From an uncultured Alphaproteobacteria bacterium (GTDB lineage Bacteria > Pseudomonadota > Alphaproteobacteria > CAAGCB01 > CAG-977), in NCBI GenBank assembly GCA_944393745.1, contig CALYBD010000029.1, positions 1 through 32,787 on the forward strand: a stretch of DNA of 32,787 bases, in the 5' to 3' direction. A program made the position numbers and the translations under genes. The notes under the pieces are model-generated. The model worked only from the letters and a program-made list of their open reading frames with translations. It was not told the origin of the DNA and ran no database searches. Shown in pieces: positions 15,119-24,174 of this stretch. How positions within the stretch are numbered: position 1 is the stretch's first letter; every line of letters starts with the position of its first letter.

Positions 15119-15150
15119 CAAAAAAGCCCTTGAAAATCAAGGGCTTTTTA
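15119..15150. terminator. Bidirectional terminator beside tRNA-Thr
   Basis: AAAAAGCCCTTGA and TCAAGGGCTTTTT form a 13-bp stem around a three-base loop with T-runs on both strands. On the minus strand it ends tRNA-Thr transcripts; on the plus strand it closes the island. Confidence 0.8.
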
Positions 15151-15226
<76 letters not shown>

Positions 15227-15239
15227 TTCCGATGCTGGT

Positions 15240-15268
15240 TTTATATGCGAAGCTTCAGTCTTTGTCAA
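15240..15268 (-). promoter_or_regulatory. tRNA-Thr promoter
   Basis: On the minus strand a perfect TTGACA (15263-15268) and TATAAA (15240-15245) are 17 bases apart and point into tRNA-Thr. Confidence 0.75.
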
Positions 15269-15308
15269 TTAAAATATATACATACAAACCCGATAACGGA
15301 TCGTCCTT

Positions 15309-15322
15309 TTGATATCTATGAA
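15309..15322 (+). promoter_or_regulatory. FNR/ANR-type box upstream of hcp
   Basis: TTGAT-ATCT-ATGAA matches the FNR consensus TTGAT-N4-ATCAA at nine of ten fixed positions and lies 60 bases before the hcp ATG. Low-oxygen or nitrosative control of hcp is known in other bacteria, so the site is plausible, but it is a single short match. Confidence 0.35.
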
Positions 15323-15381
15323 AAGCTTTATTTTCCCCGTATCGTTTCAAACAAAATAAAAACAACGGGAAAGGAAAAAAA

Positions 15382-16920
15382 ATGTTTTGTTTTCAATGTG
15401 AACAAACAGCCTTGGGCAAAGGCTGTTCCCTTCAGGCCGGTGTCTGCGGAAAAAAAGCGCAAACGGCAGACCTTCAGGACGAATTAATCAGCGCTTTGGT
15501 CAGTTTAGCTTTGTCCGAAGAAAAAAACGAAGAAAACACCGGACTGATTATTGACGGGTTGTTTACCACTGTTACCAACGTCAATTTTGATGACGAAACA
15601 ATCAGGCCTTTGATCCGCCGCGTCCGGGAAAGAACGAACAAACCGTCCGATTTTAAAATTTCCGCCGTCTGGAATGCCGAGGAAAACACAAAAAGCCTGA
15701 AATCTTTGCTTTTGTTCGGCTTAAAAGGAATGGCCGCCTATGCGCACCATGCCCGTGTTCTGGGATACAAAAATGAAAAAGTTGATGCGTTTTTTTACGA
15801 TTCTCTGCGCCTGCTGGCTCGAAACGCCGATACGGACGAACTGCTGGGAAATGTTTTAAAAACAGGCGAAGTCAATCTGCTTTGTATGGAGCTTTTGGAC
15901 AAAGCCAATACGGAAACCTACGGAATCCCGGTTCCGACAACCGTTACGACAAACATCGAAAAAGGACCGTTCATCATCGTTTCCGGCCATGACCTGCACG
16001 ATCTGGATCTGCTGCTGCAGCAAACGCGGGACAAGGGTATTAATATCTACACACACGGCGAAATGCTGCCCTGTCACGCTTATCCGAAATTAAAGAAATA
16101 TCCGCACTTAAAAGGAAATTTCGGTACGGCCTGGCAAAATCAGCAAAAAGAATTTGCAAACGTGCCGGGTGCTTTTTTGTTTACGACCAACTGCATCATG
16201 CCCGTTAAAGACAGCTATGCCGATCGCGTGTTTACAACATCTGTCGTTGAATATCCGGGCATTGTTCATATCGGCAAAGACAAAGATTTTTCGCCCGTTA
16301 TCGCCAAAGCCCTGGAATTGGGCGGATATGCCGCAGAACGCAACATGACGGGTATCAACGGCGGCAGCATTTTAACCGTCGGATTCGGGCATCATACGAT
16401 TTTATCCGCCGCGGATAAAATTATCAAAGCCGTTAAAAACGGAACGTTAAAACATATCTTTCTGGTCGGCGGCTGCGACGGCGCCAAACCGGGGCGCAAC
16501 TATTACACGGAATTCGTCAAATCAACGCCGAAAGATACGCTGATATTAACGCTGGCCTGCGGCAAATACCGGTTTAACGATCTTGATTTGGGAAAAATCG
16601 ACGACCTGCCCCGGCTGATGGATATGGGGCAATGCAATGACGCTTTCGGCGCCGTCAAAGTTGCTTTGGCACTAGCAAAAGCGTTTAATTGCTCTGTCAA
16701 CGATCTGCCTTTGTCACTGGTGTTGTCCTGGTACGAACAAAAAGCCGTCTGTATTTTGTTGACCCTTTTGTATTTGGGAATCAAAAATATCCGACTGGGC
16801 CCGACGCTGCCGGCATTTGTCAGTCCGAATGTGTTGAAAATCCTGACAAAAGAATACGGCCTTTCGTTGATTTCAAATCCGACAGAAGACCTAAATTCCC
16901 TTTTAAAGAAACAAAACTGA
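15382..16920 (+). CDS. hcp: Hybrid cluster protein (hydroxylamine reductase family)
   Basis: Hcp carries an unusual Fe-S-O hybrid cluster; the family reduces hydroxylamine in vitro and acts on nitric oxide in cells. The 512-residue protein begins with Cys3, Cys6, Cys15 and Cys22 (C-x2-C-x8-C-x6-C). This is the spacing of the [4Fe-4S] class typical of anaerobes, not the wider spacing of enterobacterial Hcp. Family signatures include SGHDLHDLD, THGEMLPCHAYP, TTNCIMP, GGCDGAKPGRNYY, TLACGKYRF and GQCND, which supply the hybrid-cluster ligands. GGAAAGG precedes the ATG. It lies alone between tRNA-Thr and tRNA-Leu. No partner reductase is encoded beside it. It is somewhat shorter than the roughly 550 residues usual in the family. 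Confidence 0.93.
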   Translation: MFCFQCEQTALGKGCSLQAGVCGKKAQTADLQDELISALVSLALSEEKNEENTGLIIDGLFTTVTNVNFDDETIRPLIRRVRERTNKPSDFKISAVWNAEENTKSLKSLLLFGLKGMAAYAHHARVLGYKNEKVDAFFYDSLRLLARNADTDELLGNVLKTGEVNLLCMELLDKANTETYGIPVPTTVTTNIEKGPFIIVSGHDLHDLDLLLQQTRDKGINIYTHGEMLPCHAYPKLKKYPHLKGNFGTAWQNQQKEFANVPGAFLFTTNCIMPVKDSYADRVFTTSVVEYPGIVHIGKDKDFSPVIAKALELGGYAAERNMTGINGGSILTVGFGHHTILSAADKIIKAVKNGTLKHIFLVGGCDGAKPGRNYYTEFVKSTPKDTLILTLACGKYRFNDLDLGKIDDLPRLMDMGQCNDAFGAVKVALALAKAFNCSVNDLPLSLVLSWYEQKAVCILLTLLYLGIKNIRLGPTLPAFVSPNVLKILTKEYGLSLISNPTEDLNSLLKKQN

Positions 16921-16984
16921 GACTTTTTTCGGGATATTTCGGCGCCCGCAAACAAAAAGATATTGCAAAAACGATTTAAAATGT

Positions 16985-17012
16985 TTGTCGTTTCGCATTT
17001 TTATGCTATAGA
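16985..17012 (+). promoter_or_regulatory. tRNA-Leu (and possibly tig) promoter
   Basis: TTGTCG (16985-16990) and TATAGA (17007-17012) are 16 bases apart and lie about 30 bases before tRNA-Leu. As tig starts 57 bases after the tRNA with no clear terminator between, read-through into tig is possible. Confidence 0.5.
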
Positions 17013-17042
17013 CATCATCAGCGTATTTCGATAAGCCAAAAC

Positions 17043-17124
<82 letters not shown>

Positions 17125-17181
17125 CCCCTGTTTGGCTGTGTCGGACAAGTGAAATGTTTTAATTTTTTTAGGAAAAAGGAT

Positions 17182-18675
17182 ATGCAGGTAACTGAAACAA
17201 AAGCTGAAGGGTTGAAACACGGATTTAAAGTGGTTGTTCCCGCGGAAACAATCGCGGCCAAAGTGACGGATAAAATCAAATCAATCGGCGAAAATGCAAC
17301 GATCCCCGGTTTCCGCAAAGGAAAAGCCCCGGAAAGTTTTCTGCGCCAGCGTTACGAAAAGGCCGTTATGGGCGAAGTTCTGGACGAACTGATCCAGTCC
17401 GAAGCGTCCAAAACACTGTCCGAACGTTCTTTGCGCCCGGCAATGCGCCCGAAAATCGAAATCACCGCTTTTGATGAAGGCAAAGATCTGGAATTCACAC
17501 TGGACGTCGAAGTCATTCCCGAAATCGTTCCTGTTGATTTCGCGACCATTTCTTTGGAAAAACTGATTGCCGATATCCCTGAAGAAGAAATTCAAAAAGC
17601 TTTGGATCGTCTGGCAGCGGCACGCAGCGATTCCGAACCGGTAAAAGAAGACCGCGGCGCAGAAAACGGCGACATTACGGTCATTGACTTTGTCGGTTCC
17701 ATTGACGGCGTCGAATTCGCCGGCGGCAAAGGAGAAAATTATTCCTTGGAATTGGGGTCGGGTTCTTTCATTCCCGGATTTGAAGATCAGCTGATCGGCA
17801 AAAAAGCCGGCGAAAAACTGGACGTCAAGGTTCCCTTCCCCGCTGATTATCATGCCAAAGATCTGGCCGGAAAAGATGCCGTTTTTGCCGTTACCGTCAA
17901 AGAACTGCGCACGAAAAAGCCCGCCGAAATCAATGATGATTTTGCAAAATTCTTCGGCAAAAACTCTTTGGAAGAACTGCGCGACATGATCCGTATGGAA
18001 TTAACGCGCGAATATGAAAACGTTTCCATGAGCAATCTGAAACGCGTTCTGCTTGACGCTTTGGCCGAAGCGCACGACTTCCCCGTACCGGAAAGTATGC
18101 TGGATCTGGAATTTGATTCCATCTGGAAACAGGTCCAGGCCGCCAAAGAAAAAAATCAGCTGGACGAAGAAGACGCCGAAAAAACCGAAGAAGAACTGCG
18201 CGAAGAATACCGTTCGATTGCCGAACGCCGCGTCCGTCTGGGATTGCTGCTGGCCGAAGTCGGCATGAAAAACAAAATCACCGTTACGGACGCCGATCTG
18301 AACCGCGCGATCATGATGGAAGCCCGTCAGTTCCCTGGTCAGGAAAAGGCTGTGTTTGATTTTTATTCCAAACACCCCGAAATGCTGGACAGACTGCGCG
18401 CACCGCTGTTTGAAGAAAAAGTCATCGACTTTATTTTAAAGGCCGTCAAACTGAACGAAAAGAAAGTAACGCCCGAAGAATTATATAAAGCCGATGCCGA
18501 AGAGGCGAAAAAGCCGGCCAAAAAAGCCAAAAAAACAGCTAAAGCCGCCGATAACGCGGAAGAAAAAAAGCCGGCTAAAAAAACAAAAGCCAAAACAAAG
18601 GAAGATACGGCCGAAAAAACCGAAACAAAAAAAACGGCGAAAAAAACGGCTGCCAAGAAAAAAACGGATAAATAA
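17182..18675 (+). CDS. tig: Trigger factor (ribosome-bound chaperone)
   Basis: This chaperone binds the ribosome exit site and shields nascent chains; its middle domain is an FKBP-type prolyl isomerase. The ribosome-binding signature GFRKGKAP is near residue 38. The FKBP part spans about 160-245 (DFVGSIDGVEF, GSGSFIPGFEDQLIG), and the helical C-terminal cradle follows. The 497-residue product ends in about 60 residues dominated by Lys and Ala (repeated KKPAKK and KKTAKK), absent from E. coli Tig. GGA-rich sequence precedes the ATG at 17182; the longer frame would run back through tRNA-Leu and is not real. It heads the classic tig-clpP-clpX-lon cluster. Confidence 0.95.
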   Translation: MQVTETKAEGLKHGFKVVVPAETIAAKVTDKIKSIGENATIPGFRKGKAPESFLRQRYEKAVMGEVLDELIQSEASKTLSERSLRPAMRPKIEITAFDEGKDLEFTLDVEVIPEIVPVDFATISLEKLIADIPEEEIQKALDRLAAARSDSEPVKEDRGAENGDITVIDFVGSIDGVEFAGGKGENYSLELGSGSFIPGFEDQLIGKKAGEKLDVKVPFPADYHAKDLAGKDAVFAVTVKELRTKKPAEINDDFAKFFGKNSLEELRDMIRMELTREYENVSMSNLKRVLLDALAEAHDFPVPESMLDLEFDSIWKQVQAAKEKNQLDEEDAEKTEEELREEYRSIAERRVRLGLLLAEVGMKNKITVTDADLNRAIMMEARQFPGQEKAVFDFYSKHPEMLDRLRAPLFEEKVIDFILKAVKLNEKKVTPEELYKADAEEAKKPAKKAKKTAKAADNAEEKKPAKKTKAKTKEDTAEKTETKKTAKKTAAKKKTDK

Positions 18676-18708
18676 CGTTTTTGAAACTTTTCTTTGTTTG
18701 AGATATAA

Positions 18709-18742
18709 AAGGGAACCGCGGGTTTTTCCGGCGGTTCCTTTA
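18709..18742 (+). terminator. Weak terminator between tig and clpP
   Basis: GGAACCGC and GCGGTTCC can pair over a ten-base loop, flanked by AAA and TTT. The T-run is short, so some read-through into clpP is likely. Confidence 0.45.
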
Positions 18743-18768
18743 ATCGAATAAAAAAACAGGAGATCTAC

Positions 18769-19401
18769 ATGATGCGCGAACGCGATCCGATGGACGTTTA
18801 CATGAATACTCTGGTGCCGATGGTGATTGAACAGACCAGCCGCGGCGAACGGTCCTTCGATATTTATTCCAGACTGCTGAAAGAACGCATCGTCTTTTTG
18901 ACCGGTGAAGTCCATGACGAAGTCGCCAGTTTGATTTGTGCTCAGCTGTTGTTTTTGGAATCCGAAAATCCGAACAAAGACATTGCCTTTTATATTAATT
19001 CGCCGGGCGGTGTCGTTACGTCGGGTATGGCCATTTTTGATACCATGAATTATATCCGCTGCGATGTTTCGACGTTGTGTATCGGACAGGCCGCGTCCAT
19101 GGGATCTTTACTGTTATGCGCCGGGCAGAAAGGCAAACGTTTTTGTCTGCCGAACGCGCGCGTGATGATTCATCAGCCTTCCGGCGGCTTCAGGGGACAG
19201 GCAACGGATATTGAAATTCACGCCCGTGAAATTCTGGCTTTGCGCGCCCGGTTGAATAACATTTACGTTGAACGAACCGGACAAAGCCTGAAAACAATCG
19301 AAAAAGCCATGGAACGCGATAATTTCATGAGTGCCGAAGAAGCCAAGGCGTTCGGTTTGATCGATGAAGTCGTCTCAACCCGTCAAAAGGCAGATGAATA
19401 A
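18769..19401 (+). CDS. clpP: ATP-dependent Clp protease proteolytic subunit
   Basis: ClpP forms the two-ring serine protease chamber fed by ClpX. The 210-residue protein has the complete triad: Ser110 (GQAASMGS), His135 (MIHQPSGG) and Asp184 (MERDNFMS), with the FYINSPGG turn before the active site. The N-terminus is short as usual, with the propeptide likely around [26 protein letters not shown] split across the first 37 residues. GGAG lies eight bases before the ATG. It is followed 76 bases later by clpX, its partner ATPase. Confidence 0.97.
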   Translation: MMRERDPMDVYMNTLVPMVIEQTSRGERSFDIYSRLLKERIVFLTGEVHDEVASLICAQLLFLESENPNKDIAFYINSPGGVVTSGMAIFDTMNYIRCDVSTLCIGQAASMGSLLLCAGQKGKRFCLPNARVMIHQPSGGFRGQATDIEIHAREILALRARLNNIYVERTGQSLKTIEKAMERDNFMSAEEAKAFGLIDEVVSTRQKADE

Positions 19402-19477
19402 GCCAAACAGGTTGCCGCTGTCTGTGCCGATTTAACAGCATTGAACGGCAAAAAAACAAAAAAGGATTGCAATAATC

Positions 19478-20746
19478 ATGACGAAATCACCGTCTAAAGA
19501 AGATAAAAAGGGAACGTTATACTGTTCTTTTTGCGGTAAAAGCCAGCATGAGGTCAAAAAGCTGATTGCCGGACCGAATGTCTTTATCTGCGATGAATGT
19601 ATCGGTCTGTGTACAGACATTATTGCGGAAGAACATCAGGAAAATACGGTAAAAGAAGGCGAAAAAATGCCTTCCCCTCAGAAAATCAAGCAAATTCTTG
19701 ATGATTACGTCATCGGCCAGGAACTGGCAAAAAAAGTGTTGGCCGTCAGCGTTTATAATCATTACAAGCGCCTGATGACCCGAGAAGAAAAAAAATCGGA
19801 CGTTGAAATTGCCAAATCCAACATATTGCTGATCGGGCCGACGGGATCCGGAAAAACATTATTGGCGCAAACATTGGCGCGCATTTTGGACGTTCCGTTC
19901 TGCATGGCGGACGCAACGACGCTGACCGAGGCGGGGTACGTCGGCGAAGACGTTGAAAACATTATTTTAAAACTGCTGCAGGCTGCTGATTATAATGTGG
20001 AAAAAGCTCAGCGCGGCATTATTTATATTGATGAAATCGACAAGATTTCCAGAAAATCCGAAAACCCTTCCATTACGCGCGACGTTTCGGGCGAAGGTGT
20101 GCAACAGGCTTTGCTGAAAATCATGGAAGGCACGGTGGCTTCGGTTCCGCCTCAGGGCGGCCGCAAGCACCCGCAGCAGGAATTTATTCAGGTAGATACG
20201 ACAAATATATTGTTTATTTGCGGCGGTGCTTTTGCCGGTTTGGAAAAAGTTATTGCGCAAAGAACGAATAAATCCTCCATCGGATTCGGGGCAAATGTTT
20301 CCGGTCCCGACGACCGAAAAACCGGTGAAGTCCTGCGTGATGTGGAACCGGAAGATTTGCTGAAATTCGGTTTAATCCCCGAATTTATCGGCCGCGTTCC
20401 CGTTCTGACGACTTTGGAAGATTTGGACGAAGAAGCTCTGGTCAGCATTTTAACCGAACCGAAAAATGCTTTGGTCAAACAGTATCAGGCTTTGTTTGCC
20501 ATGGAAAACGTCCGGCTGAACTTTACGCCTCAGGCGTTGCGGGAAATTGCCAAAAAAGCCGTTGAACGCAAAACCGGTGCCAGAGGTTTGCGCGCCATCA
20601 TTGAACGACTTTTGTTGGAAACAATGTTTGAACTGCCGTCCATGGAAGGCATCGGCGAAATCGTTATTGATGACAAAGTCGTCCTGGGCGAAACGGAACC
20701 GCTGCGTATTTACAAAAAGAAAAATAAAGAAGCAACCAGCGCATAA
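19478..20746 (+). CDS. clpX: ClpX, ATP-dependent unfoldase of ClpXP
   Basis: ClpX recognises tagged proteins, unfolds them and threads them into ClpP. The 422-residue protein has the zinc-binding domain with Cys16, Cys19, Cys38 and Cys41. Walker A GPTGSGKT is at 120-127, Walker B IIYIDEID near 181-188, and the ClpP-docking IGF loop at 268-270. Sensor and C-terminal domains complete the usual length. An AAAGGA site lies about 13 bases before the ATG, which is rather far. In alphaproteobacteria ClpXP degrades cell-cycle and quality-control substrates. Confidence 0.97.
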   Translation: MTKSPSKEDKKGTLYCSFCGKSQHEVKKLIAGPNVFICDECIGLCTDIIAEEHQENTVKEGEKMPSPQKIKQILDDYVIGQELAKKVLAVSVYNHYKRLMTREEKKSDVEIAKSNILLIGPTGSGKTLLAQTLARILDVPFCMADATTLTEAGYVGEDVENIILKLLQAADYNVEKAQRGIIYIDEIDKISRKSENPSITRDVSGEGVQQALLKIMEGTVASVPPQGGRKHPQQEFIQVDTTNILFICGGAFAGLEKVIAQRTNKSSIGFGANVSGPDDRKTGEVLRDVEPEDLLKFGLIPEFIGRVPVLTTLEDLDEEALVSILTEPKNALVKQYQALFAMENVRLNFTPQALREIAKKAVERKTGARGLRAIIERLLLETMFELPSMEGIGEIVIDDKVVLGETEPLRIYKKKNKEATSA

Positions 20747-20829
20747 GATTTTTTAATTATGCTCTTGTACTTTATTTTTTCCGACCTTATTTATTAACCG
20801 ACTTTCACAATCAAGGAGAGGTGGGTATC

Positions 20830-23247
20830 ATGAACGCTTCGGCTGAAGAAAAAATATATCCTTTGTTACCTTTGCGGGATATTGTCATCTTTCCGCATAT
20901 GATCGTTCCTTTGTTTGTCGGCAGGGAAAAATCCGTCAAAGCTTTGGATAAAGCCATGAACGATGATCGTCAGATCGTTTTGCTGACACAAAAGGATCCG
21001 GCTTTGGACAATCCCGGCGCCGAAGAAATGCATACGGTCGGTACGCTGGGATCCGTTGTTCAGCTGTTGCGCCTGCCCGACGGAACGGTCAAAGCGCTGG
21101 TCGAAGGATTAAAGCGTGTTAAAATCAAACAGTTTTCTGACAATAACGGCTGTTTTGAAGCCATAATCGAAGATCTGCCCGATAAAATCAGCACCAAAGA
21201 CGATATTAATGCTTTTATGCGCTCTTTAATGGCGCAGTTTGAAGAATACGTCCGGTTAAACAAAAAAATTCCGCCGGAAATTCTGTTGTCCATCGGCCAG
21301 ATTGAAGATCCGTCAAAGCTGGCTGATGTTATTGCCTCGCATTTATCTTTAAAGCTGGCTGACAGGCAGAATCTTTTGGAAACGCAGAACGTCTTTACGC
21401 GTTTGGAATTGCTGTTCGGTTTTATGGAAGCCGAAATGGGCGTTTTGCAGGTGGAAAAGAAAATCCGCCGCCGCGTGAAAAAGCAGATGGAAAAGTCTCA
21501 GCGCGACTATTACCTGAACGAACAGATGAAGGCGATTCAAAAAGAACTGGGCGATGAAGACGGTTCCGCCGAACTGGACGAGCTGGAATCAAAAATCAAA
21601 AAAACAAAAATGTCGGCGGAAGCAAAAGCCAAAGCCAAATCGGAATTAAAAAAGCTGCGTCATATGAGCCCGATGTCTTCGGAAGCCACGGTTATTCGCA
21701 ATTATCTGGATTGGTTGTTGGATCTGCCTTGGGGTAAAAAATCGCCGATTCAGACGGATCTGAAAAAGGCCGAGGAAATTTTAAACAACGACCATTACGG
21801 TCTGGAAAAGGTCAAGGAACGTATTTTGGAATATCTGGCCGTACAGAAGAAAACAAAATCCGTTAACGGACCGATTCTGTGCTTGGTCGGACCGCCGGGG
21901 GTCGGAAAAACCTCTTTGGGCGAATCGATTGCCCGTGCAACAGGACGTAAGTTTGTCCGTGCCTCTTTGGGCGGTATGCGCGACGAAGCGGAAATCCGCG
22001 GTCATCGCCGGACGTACGTGGGATCTATGCCGGGAAAAATCATTCAAAGCATGAAAAAAGTCAAAACCCGCAATCCGTTATTCCTGCTTGACGAAATTGA
22101 CAAGCTGGGGGCTGATTGGCGCGGAGATCCCTCTTCTGCCCTTTTGGAGGTATTGGATCCGGCGCAGAATTCAACGTTTAACGATCATTATTTGGAAATC
22201 GACTACGATTTGTCCGATGTTATGTTTATTACAACGGCGAACTCGTTAAAGATGCCGCGGCCTTTGCTGGATCGTATGGAAGTTATCCGCATTGCCGGGT
22301 ATACGGAAGATGAAAAAGTCGAAATTGCCAAACGCCACTTAATCAAAAAACAGCGTGAAGCGGCTGGGTTGACCGAAAAAGAATGGACAATCACTGACGG
22401 GGCGTTGCGTTCATTAATCCGTTTATATACGCGCGAATCGGGCGTGCGCAATTTAGACAGAGCTTTGGCCGGACTGGCGCGCAAGGCCACAAAAGAATTG
22501 ATGACGACAAAGAAAAAAACCGTCAACATCACCGAACGCAACCTGAAAAAATATGCCGGCATACCGGTTTACACTTACGGTGTTGCCGAAAAGCAGGATC
22601 AGGTCGGCGTCACAACGGGATTGGCCTGGACAGAAGTCGGCGGCGAAATTTTATCGATAGAAGCCGTCATGATGCCTGGCCACGGACGAGTCACGCAAAC
22701 CGGCCAGCTGGGCGATGTTATGAAAGAATCCATTGCGGCGGCGCGTTCTTTTGTCCGGTCTCATTCCATTTCTTTCGGCATTCGTCCCGATTTGTTTGAC
22801 AAACGCGACATACATATTCACGTTCCCGAAGGCGCCACACCAAAAGACGGTCCTTCTGCCGGAATTGCGATGTGTACGTCCTTGGTTTCCGCCATGACGG
22901 GAATTCCCGTATCCAAGGATATTGCCATGACCGGTGAAATTACTTTGCTGGGCAAAGTCCTGCCTATTGGCGGATTAAAAGAAAAACTGCTGGCGGCTTT
23001 GCGTGCCGGAATAAAAACGGTTTTGATTCCAAAGGACAATGAAAAAGATCTGGAAGAAATTCCCGATAACGTCAAGCAGGGATTAACGATTATTCCCGTT
23101 TCAACGGCGGAAGAAGTTTTAAAACGCTCTTTAACCCGTCCTTTAATTCCGATTGAATGGAATGAAGAAGAAGAGGAAAACAAAGCAAAGGCAGCTTTGT
23201 TGAATCAAGAAGACGATGACGGGGAAGAAAAAATCCGTTGCCATTAA
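20830..23247 (+). CDS. lon: Lon protease (LonA type)
   Basis: Lon is a soluble ATP-dependent protease for damaged and regulatory proteins. The 805-residue protein has the N-terminal substrate domain (YPLLPLRDIVIFPHM), a coiled linker (YYLNEQMKAIQKELG) and the AAA+ module with GPPGVGKT near 354. The Ser-Lys protease domain has Ser near 676 (DGPSAG) and Lys near 719 (GLKEKLLAAL), with the same 43-residue spacing as in E. coli. I favour the ATG at 20830, as the GTG at 20821 sits on top of the AAGGAG site. A promoter-like pair (TTGTAC, TATTTA) lies in the 83-base gap after clpX. HU, encoded next, is a known Lon substrate in some bacteria. Confidence 0.96.
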   Translation: MNASAEEKIYPLLPLRDIVIFPHMIVPLFVGREKSVKALDKAMNDDRQIVLLTQKDPALDNPGAEEMHTVGTLGSVVQLLRLPDGTVKALVEGLKRVKIKQFSDNNGCFEAIIEDLPDKISTKDDINAFMRSLMAQFEEYVRLNKKIPPEILLSIGQIEDPSKLADVIASHLSLKLADRQNLLETQNVFTRLELLFGFMEAEMGVLQVEKKIRRRVKKQMEKSQRDYYLNEQMKAIQKELGDEDGSAELDELESKIKKTKMSAEAKAKAKSELKKLRHMSPMSSEATVIRNYLDWLLDLPWGKKSPIQTDLKKAEEILNNDHYGLEKVKERILEYLAVQKKTKSVNGPILCLVGPPGVGKTSLGESIARATGRKFVRASLGGMRDEAEIRGHRRTYVGSMPGKIIQSMKKVKTRNPLFLLDEIDKLGADWRGDPSSALLEVLDPAQNSTFNDHYLEIDYDLSDVMFITTANSLKMPRPLLDRMEVIRIAGYTEDEKVEIAKRHLIKKQREAAGLTEKEWTITDGALRSLIRLYTRESGVRNLDRALAGLARKATKELMTTKKKTVNITERNLKKYAGIPVYTYGVAEKQDQVGVTTGLAWTEVGGEILSIEAVMMPGHGRVTQTGQLGDVMKESIAAARSFVRSHSISFGIRPDLFDKRDIHIHVPEGATPKDGPSAGIAMCTSLVSAMTGIPVSKDIAMTGEITLLGKVLPIGGLKEKLLAALRAGIKTVLIPKDNEKDLEEIPDNVKQGLTIIPVSTAEEVLKRSLTRPLIPIEWNEEEEENKAKAALLNQEDDDGEEKIRCH

Positions 23248-23250
23248 ACA

Positions 23251-23283
23251 AATGAAAGGAAGGAACTTTGTTTCCTTCCTTTT
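23251..23283 (+). terminator. Terminator of lon
   Basis: AAAGGAAGGAA and TTCCTTCCTTT form an 11-bp stem with a short loop, followed by TT; this separates lon from the HU gene. The stretch 23285-23527 has no gene and carries A-tracts and the HU promoter. Confidence 0.7.
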
Positions 23284-23434
23284 TCGATTCGTTTTGATAT
23301 GCATACCCCTGCAAAAGAGGGAAAAATTCCTGCTCATTTCCTGCCTTTTTCCCGATTTAAGACTCTTTTCGGTCAAAAAAGTTTAAAAATCAAAAAAAAT
23401 TCAAAAAAAAAACAACAAAACCTCTAATCTTCTA

Positions 23435-23462
23435 TTGACCAAAGAAAGCTTAGCGTTCTAAA
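23435..23462 (+). promoter_or_regulatory. HU promoter with upstream A-tracts
   Basis: TTGACC (23435-23440) and TCTAAA (23457-23462) are 16 bases apart. Just upstream (23380-23425) lie several A-tracts, which can act as an UP element or intrinsic bend, as expected for a strongly expressed nucleoid protein gene. Confidence 0.5.
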
Positions 23463-23527
23463 CTTTTCCTTAGATTCGTTGTTGAATCTGAGTTTTGTCT
23501 TTTAATTTTAATAGAGGGAGCCCTCAA

Positions 23528-23800
23528 GTGAATAAGAACGATCTCGTAGCTGAAGTAGCTAAGAATACCGGCCTGTCCAAAACGGACGCCAGCAAGTCTG
23601 TTGATGCTTTTTTGAATGCCGTTACCGGCGCTTTGAAGAAAAATGACGAAGTCCGTCTGGTTGGCTTTGGTACATTCAGCATTGCTCAGCGCGCTGCAAC
23701 CGAAGGCCGCAACCCCCGTACGGGTGCCAAAATTAACATTCCGGCTTCTAAGCAGCCGAAATTTAAGGCCGGCAAAGGTTTAAAAGACGCTGTCAACTAA
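23528..23800 (+). CDS. HU-family DNA-binding protein (chromosomal copy)
   Basis: This is the main nucleoid protein, 90 residues, with VGFGTFS and GRNPRTGAKINIPA forming the saddle and arms. It starts at GTG with GAGGGAG upstream, the usual reading MNKNDLVAEVAKNTG; a longer frame from 23495 would include the ribosome site. Its place after lon is the standard alphaproteobacterial order for the hupB-type gene. The island paralogue at 14550 shares 67 of 90 residues with it. Confidence 0.95.
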   Translation: MNKNDLVAEVAKNTGLSKTDASKSVDAFLNAVTGALKKNDEVRLVGFGTFSIAQRAATEGRNPRTGAKINIPASKQPKFKAGKGLKDAVN

Positions 23801-23822
23801 TAGCGTGCTTTGTTCTTAAAGA

Positions 23823-23857
23823 CAGGCGGTCAGCATTTTGCGGCCGCTTGTTTTTTT
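23823..23857 (+). terminator. Terminator of the chromosomal HU gene
   Basis: CAGGCGG (23823-23829) pairs with CCGCTTG (23844-23850) with one G-T pair, followed by seven T. Confidence 0.7.
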
Positions 23858-23860
23858 ATC

Positions 23861-23889
23861 TTGTTATCTTTCGTTAAATCCTGTATAAC
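23861..23889 (+). promoter_or_regulatory. tRNA-Val promoter
   Basis: TTGTTA (23861-23866) and TATAAC (23884-23889) with a 17-base spacer end 13 bases before the tRNA-Val gene. Confidence 0.6.
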
Positions 23890-23902
23890 CGGTGATGTTG
23901 AC

Positions 23903-23979
23903 GGGCGACTAGCTCAGCTGGTTAGAGCATCTCGTTTACACCGAGAGGGTCTGCGGTTCGAATCCGTAGTCGCCTACCA
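23903..23979 (+). tRNA. tRNA-Val (anticodon TAC)
   Basis: A 77-nt tRNA with acceptor stem GGGCGAC/GTCGCCT (one G-T pair), D-arm AGCTCAGCTGGTTAGAGC, anticodon stem TCTCG/CGAGA around TTTACAC, T-arm GGTTCGAATCC and encoded CCA. Anticodon TAC reads GUA valine codons. Confidence 0.94.
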
Positions 23980-23988
23980 TAAAAAAGA

Positions 23989-24012
23989 GGTATCGAAAGA
24001 TACCTTTTTTTT
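23989..24012 (+). terminator. tRNA-Val terminator (first repeat unit)
   Basis: GGTATC-GAAA-GATACC, a 6-bp stem closed by a GNRA tetraloop, followed by eight T. Confidence 0.8.
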
Positions 24013-24148
24013 ATGGTTAGAAGACTGGGATAAGAACCGCTGGCGGGTCGGTGAGCAAAGCGAACGACGCGCAGGACGAACTATCGTCCGAGCGGCCCCT
24101 TGAGGGTGAGCTAAAGCGAACTATCCGTAGTCGCTTCTCATAAAAAAA

Positions 24149-24174
24149 GGGTATCGAAAGATACCCTTTTTTTT
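24149..24174 (+). terminator. Second copy of the tRNA-Val terminator
   Basis: GGGTATC-GAAA-GATACCC followed by eight T: the same hairpin as at 23989 with one more base pair, in the second repeat unit. Confidence 0.75.

Noticed and set aside
23810-24103. Plus-strand frame containing GRLAQLVRASRLHREGLRFE
   Set aside because: It runs through tRNA-Val and the downstream repeats; no ribosome site, typical tRNA artefact.
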